Numbered from the stretch's first letter, positions 27,367-37,311 are shown. The stretch: DNA of 64,000 bases from Synechococcus sp. UW69 (GCF_900474185.1 NZ_UCNW01000009.1:248001-312000), one strand, 5' to 3'. Made by a program: numbers and translations. Notes: a model not told the origin generated them from the sequence alone.

Positions 27367-27789
27367 TCAGCGGCTCGCTTCCACTGAACGCTGACGCCAC
27401 TGAGGCGTCTGCTCCATCGATTTCAGCTGATCAGCACTGGGACTTTCAAGCGCGTCGAGGAAATGCAGCGGTTCCGCTTCAAAGTGAAGGTGAGGTCCGG
27501 TTGACCAGCGACCCGTATTCCCACAAAGACCAATGATCTGACCGCGGTCATAGGAACCTGCGGGGGCACCAGCATTGAGATGGCTGTAGCGGGTCTTAAT
27601 CCCATCGCCCGCAAGATGGAACGTCCATCCGTGGGTGGATGTCCAGCGACTCCGACCAACACCATCATGTGCCGCGCGCACAGGACGACCAACACGGCAG
27701 GCGATATCCAACGCTGGGTGGTCTGGTTCGACGCCTTGGGTCACCACACCCGACATCGGTACAAGCAACGCGGCAAACAGACCCAGCAA
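27367..27789 (-). CDS. Exported M23 (LytM-type) peptidase-like protein
   Basis: 140 residues from TTG. The N-terminus (MLGLFAALLVPMSGVV) looks like a short signal peptide. The metallopeptidase motifs are both present: HPALDIAC (HxxxD) and GPHLHFE (HxH), with a typical SHLNAG-G-x-x-GQIIGLCGNTG core. M23 proteins cut peptidoglycan cross-links or activate other hydrolases. It is shorter than most family members, being little more than the catalytic domain. It is convergent with the small-gene pair, 4 bases from the 56-residue gene. Confidence 0.75.
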   Translation of the reverse strand: MLGLFAALLVPMSGVVTQGVEPDHPALDIACRVGRPVRAAHDGVGRSRWTSTHGWTFHLAGDGIKTRYSHLNAGAPAGSYDRGQIIGLCGNTGRWSTGPHLHFEAEPLHFLDALESPSADQLKSMEQTPQWRQRSVEASR

Positions 27790-27961
27790 ACAATCAAAAT
27801 GAGAATTGGAAGAGAACCTTAAGACACTGTCCCTTTCGTCAGAGAAAAGACAGGATTCTCATTTTTCCTTAACGCTCTCTTAAAAGGAAAAAAACCCTGT
27901 GCTTCCGGGCCACTCCGCCGGCGGTCTCGCGACGGTTCGAAGTGCAAATCAAACGCAGCTC

Positions 27962-28561
27962 ATGCGCAGAGCACTTCTGTTCACTGGTGCCGGCCTGATG
28001 GTCGCCGCCGCTGGACTGCCTGGCTTCGCCGCCCCAAAACAAACCGCCCGGACCGTCACCAACGGTTTCGTTCGCTCCAACGTTCTGTTGCCCATCGGTG
28101 GCAAACAGCAGGTCTCCAATCCCGTTCCTCAGGATCTGAGCAATCTGTCCGGTTGGACCCGTGAAGAACTCGAAGTGGGTCTGGAGAAGCAGTACGACGT
28201 CGACGTTGCTGACGTCACTGAATTCCTCTATTCAGATGAGGGCGAGGCCTTCCTGAAAGCAAGCCTGAACGGCAACTATCACCCGTACTACAGCCAGCAA
28301 AACGATCTGCAGGCCGTACGCAGCGCCATCATTCTCGATGCTGAAGATGGCAAGCTCTCCAGCTACGGAATGATGGCCAAGCTGCCGACCGATCAGCGCC
28401 TGCAAGGTGCCATGAAGGTCTGCAATGCTGACGTGAAAGGTGATTTCCACAAGGACACCTCTCTGCTCAGCTGGTACATGAACACTCCGGCCTGCATCCA
28501 GGCCTACACCGCCAAGGCCCCTGAGCCCGCTCCAGCTGCTCCCGTTCAGGGACTCTGGTGA
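27962..28561 (+). CDS. Secreted DUF1400-like protein
   Basis: 199 residues from ATG 27962 (MRRALLFTGAGLMVAAAGLPGFAA), a clear signal peptide cut after AFAA-like GFAA. The mature protein has TREELEVGLEKQYDVDVADVTEFLYSDEG, and AVRSAIILDAEDGKLSSYGMMAKLP. By eye this resembles the DUF1400 domain found in cyanobacteria in front of alpha/beta hydrolases, but no hydrolase domain follows. A Pro/Ala tail ends the protein. The function is unknown. A strong terminator follows. Confidence 0.6.
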   Translation: MRRALLFTGAGLMVAAAGLPGFAAPKQTARTVTNGFVRSNVLLPIGGKQQVSNPVPQDLSNLSGWTREELEVGLEKQYDVDVADVTEFLYSDEGEAFLKASLNGNYHPYYSQQNDLQAVRSAIILDAEDGKLSSYGMMAKLPTDQRLQGAMKVCNADVKGDFHKDTSLLSWYMNTPACIQAYTAKAPEPAPAAPVQGLW

Positions 28562-28592
28562 TCTGACGGCATAACGACAAAAGACGTCGAAC

Positions 28593-28620
28593 AAGCCCTG
28601 GGTAGTCCCAGGGCTTTTTT
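28593..28620 (+). terminator. Rho-independent terminator after the DUF1400-like gene
   Basis: Ten-base stem AAGCCCTGGG/CCCAGGGCTT with loop TAGT, followed by a run of T residues, 31 bases after the stop codon. Clear plus-strand intrinsic terminator. Confidence 0.92.
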
Positions 28621-28647
28621 GATGCACTGGGCATCAAAAAAAGGGCA

Positions 28648-29238
28648 TCAAGGCAAAACCACCACGGGAGTCCCCACCTCCACAAGCTCAAACACCCTGC
28701 GGATGTGTTCGTCATAAAGACGCACACATCCATGCGACACGGCCCGTCCGACAGTCCAACGATGGGGAGTGCCGTGCAAGCCGACGTGGGAGCAGCCTCG
28801 AACCTGCACCACTTTCTCGCCATCCCAACCACCGGGATTGGAGCAGTCCTGATGAAAGGCAATCCAGCGCGATCCCAGGGGGTTTCGACCTCCGGGGGGA
28901 ACCAAAACACCGGTGCCTGGATGCCTCCAAACGGGATCCACCGTCTTGAAAAGCACCCGATGCTCCCCAACAGGGGTTTCCCAACCTTGCGTGCCAACAG
29001 CGGCAGGCACACGCAGACGAAGCTGGCCCTGCTCCAGCAGGATCAGCTGACGGCTTGAGCGATCCAACACAAGTTGCTTGTTGGAACGCGAGCGGACTGC
29101 AGCCGGCAGTAAAGCCAGCGCCTCTGCATCACTCAGCCAAGGAGCAACCGGTGGAATGGGATCAGCAGGCCTGGCTCTTGCCGCCCCGAGCTGAAGACAT
29201 CCCCCAGCGAGAACCGCCAACAATGTCGCCCGAAGCAC
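28648..29238 (-). CDS. L,D-transpeptidase (YkuD family)
   Basis: 196 residues from GTG. An N-terminal signal-like segment (LRATLLAVLAGGCLQLGAARA) suggests export, with LAGGC as a possible lipobox. The YkuD catalytic motif is complete, HGTPHRWTVGRAVSHGCVRL, with the nucleophile at Cys171. Such enzymes form 3-3 cross-links in peptidoglycan or attach proteins to it. Convergent with the DUF1400-like gene, with the terminator between. Confidence 0.9.
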   Translation of the reverse strand: MLRATLLAVLAGGCLQLGAARARPADPIPPVAPWLSDAEALALLPAAVRSRSNKQLVLDRSSRQLILLEQGQLRLRVPAAVGTQGWETPVGEHRVLFKTVDPVWRHPGTGVLVPPGGRNPLGSRWIAFHQDCSNPGGWDGEKVVQVRGCSHVGLHGTPHRWTVGRAVSHGCVRLYDEHIRRVFELVEVGTPVVVLP

Positions 29239-29357
29239 TGGACTCCATCAAGAACTCATCCTTGACGTAGCGGCACATCGAGCCCTGCACTCCCAGGCTG
29301 CGGAAAGTCTCAGGACTTGCGTTGATTGATGATGCGGCCAGCCATTCAAAGATCACC

Positions 29358-30536
29358 ATGCCGTCGTTTCCTCGCACCGTGATGCTGCTGGGCAGTGGGG
29401 AACTGGGCAAAGAAGTGGCCATCGCTGCCCAGCGACTTGGCTGCAGGGTGATCGCCTGTGATCGCTATGCAGGTGCTCCAGCAATGCAAGTGGCTGACAT
29501 GGCGGAAGTGCTGCCGATGACCGATGCCGATGCCTTGCTCGAAGTGGTCAGGCGCCACCAGCCCGACGTGGTGATCCCGGAGATCGAAGCGCTCGCAGTT
29601 CATGCGTTAGCGGAACTGGAACAGGAGGGAATCACCGTGATTCCAACGGCCCGTGCGACGGCCGTCACCATGAACCGAGACCGCATCCGCGACCTGGCAG
29701 CCGGCGAACTCGGTCTCCGCACGGCCCGATTCGCCTATGCCTCCAATGCTGAGGAACTCACAGAGGTAGCGAAACCTCTGGGCTGGCCCGTCGTGGTGAA
29801 ACCGGTGATGAGTTCCTCGGGCAAAGGCCAAAGCGTGGTGAAAGGCCCTGAAGACTTGAAGCAAGCCTGGGATATCGCCATGGCCGGCGCCCGCGGCACC
29901 TCAGACCAAGTGATTGTTGAGGAATTTCTCAGCTTCGATCTGGAAATCACCCTGCTCACCATTCGCCAGCGCAACGGCGAAACCCTCTTCTGTGCACCGA
30001 TCGGCCACGAACAGGAAGGAGGGGACTATCAGTGCAGCTGGCAGCCCGCCCAACTGACGGAACAGCAACTGAATCAGGCCCAGGCCATGGCCAGGACGGT
30101 GACCGACAACCTCGGCGGTGCAGGTCTCTTCGGTGTGGAATTTTTCCTCTGTGGTGATGAGGTGATCTTTTCGGAACTGTCTCCCCGCCCCCACGACACC
30201 GGCCTAGTCACATTGATCAGCCAAAACCTGAGCGAATTCGAACTGCACCTGCGTGCCGTTCTTGGCCTGCCGATCCCCACCATCACGGCAGCTGATGCCG
30301 CCGCCAGCCGAGTAATCCTGGCCCAAACGAATATGGACTCCGTCGCTTTTGAAGGGGTCGAAAAAGCGCTGACGGAAGCTGACACCCAATTGCTGCTGTT
30401 CGGCAAGCCCACGGCCCGCCCTGGTCGGCGGATGGGTGTGGCACTGGCAAGGGGAGGAGATCGGAAGGAAGCACAAGCCAAGGCCGACAGGGCAGCCGCC
30501 TGTATAACCGTGATCCCGGGATCAACGGCTGCCTGA
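29358..30536 (+). CDS. purT: Formate-dependent phosphoribosylglycinamide formyltransferase 2
   Basis: 392 residues from ATG 29358 (MPSFPRTVMLLGSGELGKEV); earlier in-frame TTG 29322 adds an atypical 12 residues. PurT uses formate and ATP to formylate GAR, a folate-independent step of purine synthesis. The ATP-grasp domain is complete: VVVKPVMSSSGKGQSVV, the VEEFLSFDLEITLL strand, and the metal ligands in GVEFFLCGDEVIFSELSPRPHDTG. Formate could come from PurU in this window. Its 3' end overlaps the convergent sps gene by 15 bases. Confidence 0.95.
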   Translation: MPSFPRTVMLLGSGELGKEVAIAAQRLGCRVIACDRYAGAPAMQVADMAEVLPMTDADALLEVVRRHQPDVVIPEIEALAVHALAELEQEGITVIPTARATAVTMNRDRIRDLAAGELGLRTARFAYASNAEELTEVAKPLGWPVVVKPVMSSSGKGQSVVKGPEDLKQAWDIAMAGARGTSDQVIVEEFLSFDLEITLLTIRQRNGETLFCAPIGHEQEGGDYQCSWQPAQLTEQQLNQAQAMARTVTDNLGGAGLFGVEFFLCGDEVIFSELSPRPHDTGLVTLISQNLSEFELHLRAVLGLPIPTITAADAAASRVILAQTNMDSVAFEGVEKALTEADTQLLLFGKPTARPGRRMGVALARGGDRKEAQAKADRAAACITVIPGSTAA

Positions 30537-32645
30537 AAACCGGTAGTGGGTTAAGCCATCCAGCACCGCTCCAACACTGGGGCGTTTCGACACATAAACC
30601 CGCTGCTGAGACCGTTGACCCAACAAACAAGGATCGTGATCCGCAGGCACAACCGTGGCGGGTAGACCATCCAGCAACTCTCCATCCCCCTGCTGACTGG
30701 CCACCACCAGAACCCGCTCCAGGGGGAGCCCCCAAGAGTGAGCCAGGAAGCGAATGGCCTCGCTGCGGGAGGCGCGCTGCGGCAGAACATCCAAGAACCA
30801 GTGGCAGCGGAGCTGGGGTTCAGCCTGCAAAGCATGGCGCCGCAAGCGCTGACGGGCCAACCCGATCAACCCACGGTTGGAGGCACGCAACAAGTAGCTG
30901 ACCTTGAAACGACTTTGATGATCAAGGTCCTGAAGCTGAATGTGTTCCTGCAGGTGACCCATCGCTGCAAGAACAGCATCGCGATCCCAGGCCTCACTGA
31001 TCCGCTGCGCCCAAACGGGGTCCGCTGCGCGATCCAAACCATGGTGGATCTCGGTTCCAGCCCGGCAGATCCAGGCCTTGGGATCGGGAAGGTGCAACTC
31101 GTGGTAGCGCTGACGTGCCTGAGCCAGGGAGCGACCCGTAAGGATGACCAACCCTGTCGAGGCGGAAAAGGGTTCGGCTTGAAGCCGATCGCGCAGATGT
31201 GCAAGGGAGCTTTCCTCCGGCAACTCCAAACTGCTGTCGAGATCCAGCGCCAGGAGCCTGGAGACAGGACTGGGCCGCCGCACCACCGACAACGCTCGAA
31301 CAGGTGACGAACGAATCCTTTGCTGCATCAGGGCGAGGTATTGGCAGACATGGGCATCCCAACTGAAGTGGCGACTGATCGCCTCCACCCCGTTGTCACT
31401 CCAACGTCGCCAACGGGGTGCATCACTGCCGGCGAGTTCCAGGGCTTCCTGAAGTGCCCCAGGATCGGTGACGTCTGCCAAAAGACCGTTGTCGCAACGG
31501 TGTTGGATATCCCGTGGCCCCCCATCGTCGGTCGCCACCATCGGCAAACCACAGGCCGCGGCCTCCAGCAGGGTGAGTCCGAAGGGTTCCGTCAAAGCCG
31601 GGTTCACAAACAACCCGCCACGACGGGCAGCCCAGCGATACAGGGCGGGAATCTGGGCACGACTGTGTTGTTTGGGATAAGCCACCTGGCCATAGAGGTC
31701 AAAGCGATCCACCAAATCGAACACCTGCTGAAGCACATCGCGCTGCTGCTTCTCGAGCTGACGCGGGTCATCCCGACAGCCCAGCACAAGCACGAGGTTG
31801 TGACGCTGCCGCAGCACCGGTGACTGGCCGTAGGCCTCCACAAGCGCAGGAATGTTCTTGCGACGAACCGCACGGGAAATCGCGAGCAGGGGTGCGCGAT
31901 CTGGCTCCCTCAGGAAAGGCTGCAACAGGCTTTCCAAAGCAGAGCATTCCTGCGACGAACCGTGGGGATGGAACCGTGTGGCATCGACCCCGGGGGGGAC
32001 CACCTCCGCCTGAGCCGCCTGAAAGTGGCCGTAGCGCGAGTACTGCTGATCAGCTTCCTGACGGGTGCTGGTGATCACCAGATCGGCTTGCGCCAGAGCG
32101 CGCTCTTCGGCATCGATGCGACGGCTGATGGCATAGGTCTGCTCAATCTGAGAGCGATCAAGACCACCAGCCAGGAGGCGACGCTGTTTCTCCCGGCCGA
32201 GAGAGTGCCCGGTGAACACCAGCGGAATGCCCAGCCGCTGACTGACCAGAGCACCCACCAAGCCGGCATCGGCGTAGTGGGCATGAATCCAGTCCACCCT
32301 GTGGCCAGGCTGGCTCAGATGTTCCACCAGTTGATCAGCCAGCTCCTCGAGATGGGGCCAAAGGAGCTCCTTCCGCAGGTACCGCTTCGGTCCGAATGGG
32401 AAACGCAGGATGCGGGCACCCGGACAAATGACCTCCTCCCGTTTGCTGTAGTCGAGATCAAAACGACGGTCCTGAATCAACCGCGTCACCACATCAACCT
32501 GCTCAACCTCGGCCCGCTGCGCCAGGCTGCGCGCAAGCTCGAGGACATAGAGCGTCTGGCCACCGGTATCAGCATCCCGTCCGAGTTCGAGCTCATGGGA
32601 ACGAAACAGACCGTGAAGATGCAGATGCAACAACCGGATCCCCAT
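30522..32645 (-). CDS. sps: Sucrose-phosphate synthase with C-terminal SPP-like domain
   Basis: 707 residues. Residues 1-~440 form the GT4 glycosyltransferase (HLHLHGLFRSHELELGRDADTGGQT; HAHYADAGLVG; RRKNIPALVEAYG; EPFGLTLLEAAACGLP), which makes sucrose 6-phosphate from UDP-glucose and fructose 6-phosphate. The C-terminal HAD domain (from ~450) resembles sucrose-phosphate phosphatase. Its motif I is DLDSS rather than DxDGT, and motif IV reads SQQGDGELLDG where GDSGND is usual, so phosphatase activity is probably lost. Sucrose is a compatible solute of marine picocyanobacteria. The upstream 206-base gap includes A-rich DNA (32690-32790) in which I see no certain promoter. Confidence 0.92.
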   Translation of the reverse strand: MGIRLLHLHLHGLFRSHELELGRDADTGGQTLYVLELARSLAQRAEVEQVDVVTRLIQDRRFDLDYSKREEVICPGARILRFPFGPKRYLRKELLWPHLEELADQLVEHLSQPGHRVDWIHAHYADAGLVGALVSQRLGIPLVFTGHSLGREKQRRLLAGGLDRSQIEQTYAISRRIDAEERALAQADLVITSTRQEADQQYSRYGHFQAAQAEVVPPGVDATRFHPHGSSQECSALESLLQPFLREPDRAPLLAISRAVRRKNIPALVEAYGQSPVLRQRHNLVLVLGCRDDPRQLEKQQRDVLQQVFDLVDRFDLYGQVAYPKQHSRAQIPALYRWAARRGGLFVNPALTEPFGLTLLEAAACGLPMVATDDGGPRDIQHRCDNGLLADVTDPGALQEALELAGSDAPRWRRWSDNGVEAISRHFSWDAHVCQYLALMQQRIRSSPVRALSVVRRPSPVSRLLALDLDSSLELPEESSLAHLRDRLQAEPFSASTGLVILTGRSLAQARQRYHELHLPDPKAWICRAGTEIHHGLDRAADPVWAQRISEAWDRDAVLAAMGHLQEHIQLQDLDHQSRFKVSYLLRASNRGLIGLARQRLRRHALQAEPQLRCHWFLDVLPQRASRSEAIRFLAHSWGLPLERVLVVASQQGDGELLDGLPATVVPADHDPCLLGQRSQQRVYVSKRPSVGAVLDGLTHYRFSGSR

Positions 32646-32851
32646 TCGCTCACCTCACAAACAACAACGGAACACAGATTCAGTGCCGTTGGTTTTTCTT
32701 TAGAGGCGGAAGAAGAGCTAAAAAATGAAAAAAACCTTAGAAGGCACGCAAATCAAACAGCTAAAAAAAGCCGACTCTCTTTCTCTCGCAGGTGATCTGA
32801 GCTCAAGAAACTGCACTCATGCCAACTGCTGTATGTAACAACCCGGCAATG

Positions 32852-34348
32852 TCAGAGGCGGTCGCTTACATCAACAAGACTTCCCTGCTCGTCACCCCAA
32901 CCACCCGCAGAGAAGGTGACCGCGCCATCCACCTCAAGCTGCTCATTGATCCAGCCGAGGATGACCGGTCCAACCTGTGCGGGGGACGGCTCACCTTGAA
33001 AACTACGAAGGCTGAAGTGGTCGGCACCCTGCACCAACACCAAGCGGTGACCGAACTGCACGGCCTTGTTCTCACGCATCGGAGTGATGGCTTCCGGACC
33101 CGAAGGCACCACCCAATCGCGGGTACCACTGATCAGCAGCAACTTGGCCGGAAGGCTCTCCAAGCGACTGCCGTCAAACAACAAGTGCAAGGGCGGACTG
33201 ACGGCCACAACAGCCTTGACCCTTGAATCGGCAACAGCGGCTTGGTTAACCCCCGACAGCCAACTGCATTGGAGCACCCAGCTGATGTTTCGCTCCGGAT
33301 CCTTGAGGTCGTTGCAACGGGCTTTGAGTCTGTAATCAACAGGAACACCACCGGCCAACTGGAGCGTGGTGGTGGCTCCCCAAGAGTGACCCACCACCGC
33401 TACGGCATCGGTGTTCAAGTTGGCACCTGGCCGAAAACGCCCTGCACTGATGGCATCCAACAAAGCAGACACATCAAGGGGCCGAAGACGCAATTCTTCA
33501 GGCCCCGGTGGCGGCGCATCACCAGCGAGCATCGCCTTCTGCTGATTGAGATCGCTGCCGGGGTGGTCTGGAAGCAACACGGTGTAGCCATGGGCAGCCA
33601 ACACCTCGCCCCAACCTTCAAAGGATTCCGGATCGTCCCAGAGCCCGTGGGAAATCATGACCAAGCGACCATTCCCAGGCGCTGCAGGCTGAAGCGTCAG
33701 AACCCGCAGAGGTTTCGGGCGGTGAGGCACGGGCACCTGAACAACCTCACGGGACCAACTGGGCCGCAGTGGTCCCCGCAGAGCAGCCGTCACGGATGCG
33801 GGCTCAACGGAACGGGCCAAAGCAACCCCCTCCTCAAGATTGGTTTTAAGCCGGTTGGCCACCTCAGCGAGGCGCGATAGATCGATCGATGCCTGTTCTC
33901 CCGGCAACTCCCGCAAAAAACCAAGGATGTTGGGTTGCCCCCGGCGTTCAGCACGAATCAGGGCCTCGGTCAGCATGCGCCCGCTCACATCCGGCTCAAC
34001 TCCTTCAAGAGCCACCACCTGCGTCGCCGCATGGAGGGCCTGCTCCAGAAGCGGCTGACCGGTCGATCCCGCCAGCAACGCCTTGGTTTCCAAGGGCAGT
34101 GGCGTGAGGAACACCTGGCGCAACAGCGGCAACAACTTGCCACCACTGGCCAGTTCCAGATCCTGCAGATCCGGACTGGACTGGATCAATTGTTCAGCGG
34201 ACTCGCCGTCATCGAAGTTGATCGTGATCTCCGTTTCCAGGAACGGCAGTCGCAACACCAGCCTCTCCAATGCTGAGGCGGGACCCCCTGCCAAGGCCAG
34301 CGAGATGCCGACACCCAGGGCCACCAGGTGTGTCCGAAGTCGAGCCAT
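32852..34348 (-). CDS. DUF1400 alpha/beta hydrolase, exported
   Basis: 498 residues from ATG 34348 after a TGATG overlap with the uvrA stop. A signal peptide (LVALGVGISLALAGGPASA) is followed by the cyanobacterial DUF1400 region (ERLVLRLPFLETEITI to ~residue 200). The alpha/beta hydrolase domain has the oxyanion segment MISHGLWDDP, nucleophile Ser322 in VVGHSWGATT, the acid GTRDWVVP and the His in VQGADHFS. The family is described as dienelactone-hydrolase/PAF-acetylhydrolase-like; the substrate here is unknown. Co-transcription with uvrA appears positional rather than functional. Confidence 0.85.
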   Translation of the reverse strand: MARLRTHLVALGVGISLALAGGPASALERLVLRLPFLETEITINFDDGESAEQLIQSSPDLQDLELASGGKLLPLLRQVFLTPLPLETKALLAGSTGQPLLEQALHAATQVVALEGVEPDVSGRMLTEALIRAERRGQPNILGFLRELPGEQASIDLSRLAEVANRLKTNLEEGVALARSVEPASVTAALRGPLRPSWSREVVQVPVPHRPKPLRVLTLQPAAPGNGRLVMISHGLWDDPESFEGWGEVLAAHGYTVLLPDHPGSDLNQQKAMLAGDAPPPGPEELRLRPLDVSALLDAISAGRFRPGANLNTDAVAVVGHSWGATTTLQLAGGVPVDYRLKARCNDLKDPERNISWVLQCSWLSGVNQAAVADSRVKAVVAVSPPLHLLFDGSRLESLPAKLLLISGTRDWVVPSGPEAITPMRENKAVQFGHRLVLVQGADHFSLRSFQGEPSPAQVGPVILGWINEQLEVDGAVTFSAGGWGDEQGSLVDVSDRL

Positions 34349-37311
34349 CAAGCCGCCAGGGGAACGGGAAGTTCAGGGGGATGCTGCTCCAAAACCCGGC
34401 TGAGGTAGCGCCCTGTGTGACTGGTGGAGTGCTGGGCAACCTCCTCTGGAGTCCCCGTCACCAGAATCTCGCCACCCTTGTCACCCCCTTCAGGGCCAAG
34501 ATCGATAACCCAATCACTGCAACGGATCACATCGAGATTGTGCTCAATGCAGATGATTGAATTGCCCTTGTCCACCAACCGCTGCATCACATCCATCAGC
34601 TTGTGCACGTCATAAAAGCTGAGGCCGGTGGTGGGCTCATCAATCAAATAGAGGGTCTTGCCGGTGGCCCGCCGTGACAATTCCGTCGCCAGCTTCACCC
34701 GCTGGGCTTCACCCCCCGAAAGAGTTGGCGCCGGCTGGCCAAGTTTGACGTAGCCCAAGCCCACATCCACCAGCGTGCGCAACCGATCTGCAGCCTGAGG
34801 AATCGCATCGAACACCTCAGCGGCCTGCTCCACCGTCATCTGCAGCACATCAGCAATGGTGTAACCCTTGTATTTCACCTGCAGGGTTTCGCGGTTGAAC
34901 CGAGCGCCCTTGCAGACATCGCACTGAACGTAGACGTCCGGCAGGAAGTTCATTTCAATCACATTCACGCCCTGACCGCGGCAGGCCTCACAACGGCCGC
35001 CCTTCACGTTGAAACTGAATTGCCCCACCTGGTAACCACGGGCCTTCGCCTCCACCGTGGCAGCGAACACCTGCCGGATCGGATCAAAAGCACCGGTATA
35101 GGTGGCCGGATTGGATCGGGGCGTCCGTCCAATCGGACTCTGATCGATCACGATCACCTTGTCGATCGACTTCAGACCCCGCAGCTCCCCAACACCCTGC
35201 GGGAAGGGGACTTTGAAACCCAGGCCGTTTTCCAGAGCCGGATGCAAAAGCTCATTCACCAGGGTGCTCTTGCCGCTGCCGCTTACACCGGTGACGGACA
35301 CCAGCCGTCCCAGTGGAAACTCAACCGAAACGTTCTTGAGGTTGTTGCGATTGCAATCGATCAGCTTGAGGGAACGTGAACCGCTCTGGCGGCGTTCTGC
35401 TGGCGTTGGAATCGAACGGCGGCCGCTCAGATAGGCACCGGTGAGGGATTCGCTGCTCGCAACCAAGTCATCGAAACTTCCCTCGGCCACGATGTGGCCA
35501 CCATGGACGCCCGCACCGGGACCGATATCCACCACGTGATCTGCAGCACGGATGGTGTCTTCATCGTGTTCCACAACCACCAGGGTGTTTCCAAGATCCC
35601 TGAGCCTCACCAGAGTGTTCAGGAGACGATCGTTGTCCCGCTGATGCAGGCCGATGCTCGGCTCATCAAGCACGTAAAGCACCCCTGTGAGACCAGCGCC
35701 GATCTGGGTGGCCAACCGAATGCGCTGGGCCTCACCGCCGGAGAGCGTCATCGCCGGACGATCCAAGCTGAGGTAATCCAGACCGACATCCAGCAGAAAC
35801 TTCAAGCGCAGACGGATTTCCCTGAGCACCAGATCACCGATCTGAATCTGACGGGGACTCAACAAAGGCTCTGAACCCTCATAGGAACCAACGCCCATCA
35901 ATTTTTCGATCCGTTCCAGGGTCTGACCGACGCTGACAGCCGTGAGTTCTGGAATCCGATAGGGACCGACCGTCACAGCCAGGGCTTCCGGTCGGAGCCG
36001 CTGTCCGGCACAGGCTTCGCAAGGTACGAGCTCGAGATACTTCTCCAACTTCTGCCGTTGAGCTTCACCGCTGGCATCGCGAAGCTGCCGCTCGAGAATC
36101 GGAAGAATGCCTTCGAAAGGGCGGGTGTATCCCCCTTTGCCCTTGCGATACCGGCTATCGGCCTGAATCAGAATCGGTTCACGGCTTCCGTTGAGCAGCA
36201 CATCCCGCTGGTCATCCGTGAGCTCATTCCATGGGGTCTTGATCTCAAAGCCGAAGGCTTCACCAACCGAGAACAACAGTGAAAAGTAATAGCTGTTGTC
36301 TTTCTCTGCCCAAGGGGCAACGGCGGAATAAACGGGCTGACTGGGATCCGGAATCACCCGGTCCACTGTGAATTTGCGTAGATGCCCGATGCCATGGCAA
36401 GCCTCACAGGCGCCGTAAGGGCTGTTGAACGAAAACAGTCGCGGCGATAGTTCCTCCATCACAGCGCCGTGAACCGGGCAGGCGAAGTTCTCGGAGTAGA
36501 GCCGCTCCCGTTCAACGCCGTCGGGAAGCTCCTCACCTTTCTTGGGCACGACCTCCACAAGCGCCAAACCATCGCCACGTTTGAGAGCCGTGCGCAACGA
36601 ATCTGTCAGCCGTTCCTGCACCCCCTCACGGGACACAAGGCGATCGACCACCACCTCGATGTTGTGGCTGTGGTTCTTGTCGAGTTCAATGTTGTCGGCC
36701 AGTTCGCGCACCTCACCGTTGATGCGCACCCGAGCAAAACCCTCAGCCGCCAGGCCACTGATCAGCTTGGTGTGGGTGCCCTTTTTGCCACGCACCACCG
36801 GCGCCAGCAATTGATACCGGGTTCCCTCCGGCAACAAAAGAATCTGATCGACCATCTCGTCGATGCTCTGCGGCTTAATCGAGCGACCGCATTTGGGGCA
36901 ATGGGGTTCGCCAGCCCGGCCGAACAGCAAACGAAGGTAGTCCTGGATCTCCGTAACGGTGCCCACCGTGGAGCGCGGGTTGTGACTGGTGGATTTCTGA
37001 TCAATGGAGATCGCGGGGGACAACCCTTCGATGGCATCCACATCGGGCTTGTCCACCTGGCCTAGGAACTGCCGGGCGTAAGCCGACAGACTTTCGACAT
37101 AGCGGCGCTGCCCTTCCGCAAAGATCGTGTCGAACGCCAGCGAACTCTTGCCGCTGCCACTCACCCCGGTGAAGACCACCAGCTTGTTGCGGGGAATCGT
37201 GACGTCGACGTTCTTGAGGTTGTGCTGTCGAGCACCCCTCACCCGAATCACGTCGTCCTGAATCGCCAGCGGGTCAGCTGAATCAGTGATCTTGGCAGCA
37301 GCTCGCGCCAT
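34348..37311 (-). CDS. uvrA: Excinuclease ABC subunit A
   Basis: 987 residues, somewhat longer than the E. coli protein (940) at both ends. UvrA finds bulky DNA damage with UvrB for nucleotide excision repair. Two ABC ATPase modules are present: Walker A at ~residues 49-57 (FTGVSGSGKSSLAFD) and again VTGVSGSGKSTLVNEL, with signatures LSGGEAQRIRLA and LSGGEAQRVKLA. The zinc-binding clusters CPKCGRS, CEACHG and CEACRGQG...CDVC are intact. No LexA-like box was recognised upstream. recN lies 45 bases further upstream on the same strand, so a repair operon recN-uvrA-hydrolase is likely. Confidence 0.97.
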   Translation of the reverse strand: MARAAAKITDSADPLAIQDDVIRVRGARQHNLKNVDVTIPRNKLVVFTGVSGSGKSSLAFDTIFAEGQRRYVESLSAYARQFLGQVDKPDVDAIEGLSPAISIDQKSTSHNPRSTVGTVTEIQDYLRLLFGRAGEPHCPKCGRSIKPQSIDEMVDQILLLPEGTRYQLLAPVVRGKKGTHTKLISGLAAEGFARVRINGEVRELADNIELDKNHSHNIEVVVDRLVSREGVQERLTDSLRTALKRGDGLALVEVVPKKGEELPDGVERERLYSENFACPVHGAVMEELSPRLFSFNSPYGACEACHGIGHLRKFTVDRVIPDPSQPVYSAVAPWAEKDNSYYFSLLFSVGEAFGFEIKTPWNELTDDQRDVLLNGSREPILIQADSRYRKGKGGYTRPFEGILPILERQLRDASGEAQRQKLEKYLELVPCEACAGQRLRPEALAVTVGPYRIPELTAVSVGQTLERIEKLMGVGSYEGSEPLLSPRQIQIGDLVLREIRLRLKFLLDVGLDYLSLDRPAMTLSGGEAQRIRLATQIGAGLTGVLYVLDEPSIGLHQRDNDRLLNTLVRLRDLGNTLVVVEHDEDTIRAADHVVDIGPGAGVHGGHIVAEGSFDDLVASSESLTGAYLSGRRSIPTPAERRQSGSRSLKLIDCNRNNLKNVSVEFPLGRLVSVTGVSGSGKSTLVNELLHPALENGLGFKVPFPQGVGELRGLKSIDKVIVIDQSPIGRTPRSNPATYTGAFDPIRQVFAATVEAKARGYQVGQFSFNVKGGRCEACRGQGVNVIEMNFLPDVYVQCDVCKGARFNRETLQVKYKGYTIADVLQMTVEQAAEVFDAIPQAADRLRTLVDVGLGYVKLGQPAPTLSGGEAQRVKLATELSRRATGKTLYLIDEPTTGLSFYDVHKLMDVMQRLVDKGNSIICIEHNLDVIRCSDWVIDLGPEGGDKGGEILVTGTPEEVAQHSTSHTGRYLSRVLEQHPPELPVPLAA

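Noticed and set aside
32819-33226. Plus-strand ORF beginning near 32819
   Set aside because: It is antisense to the 3' end of the DUF1400 hydrolase; no domain or Shine-Dalgarno support.
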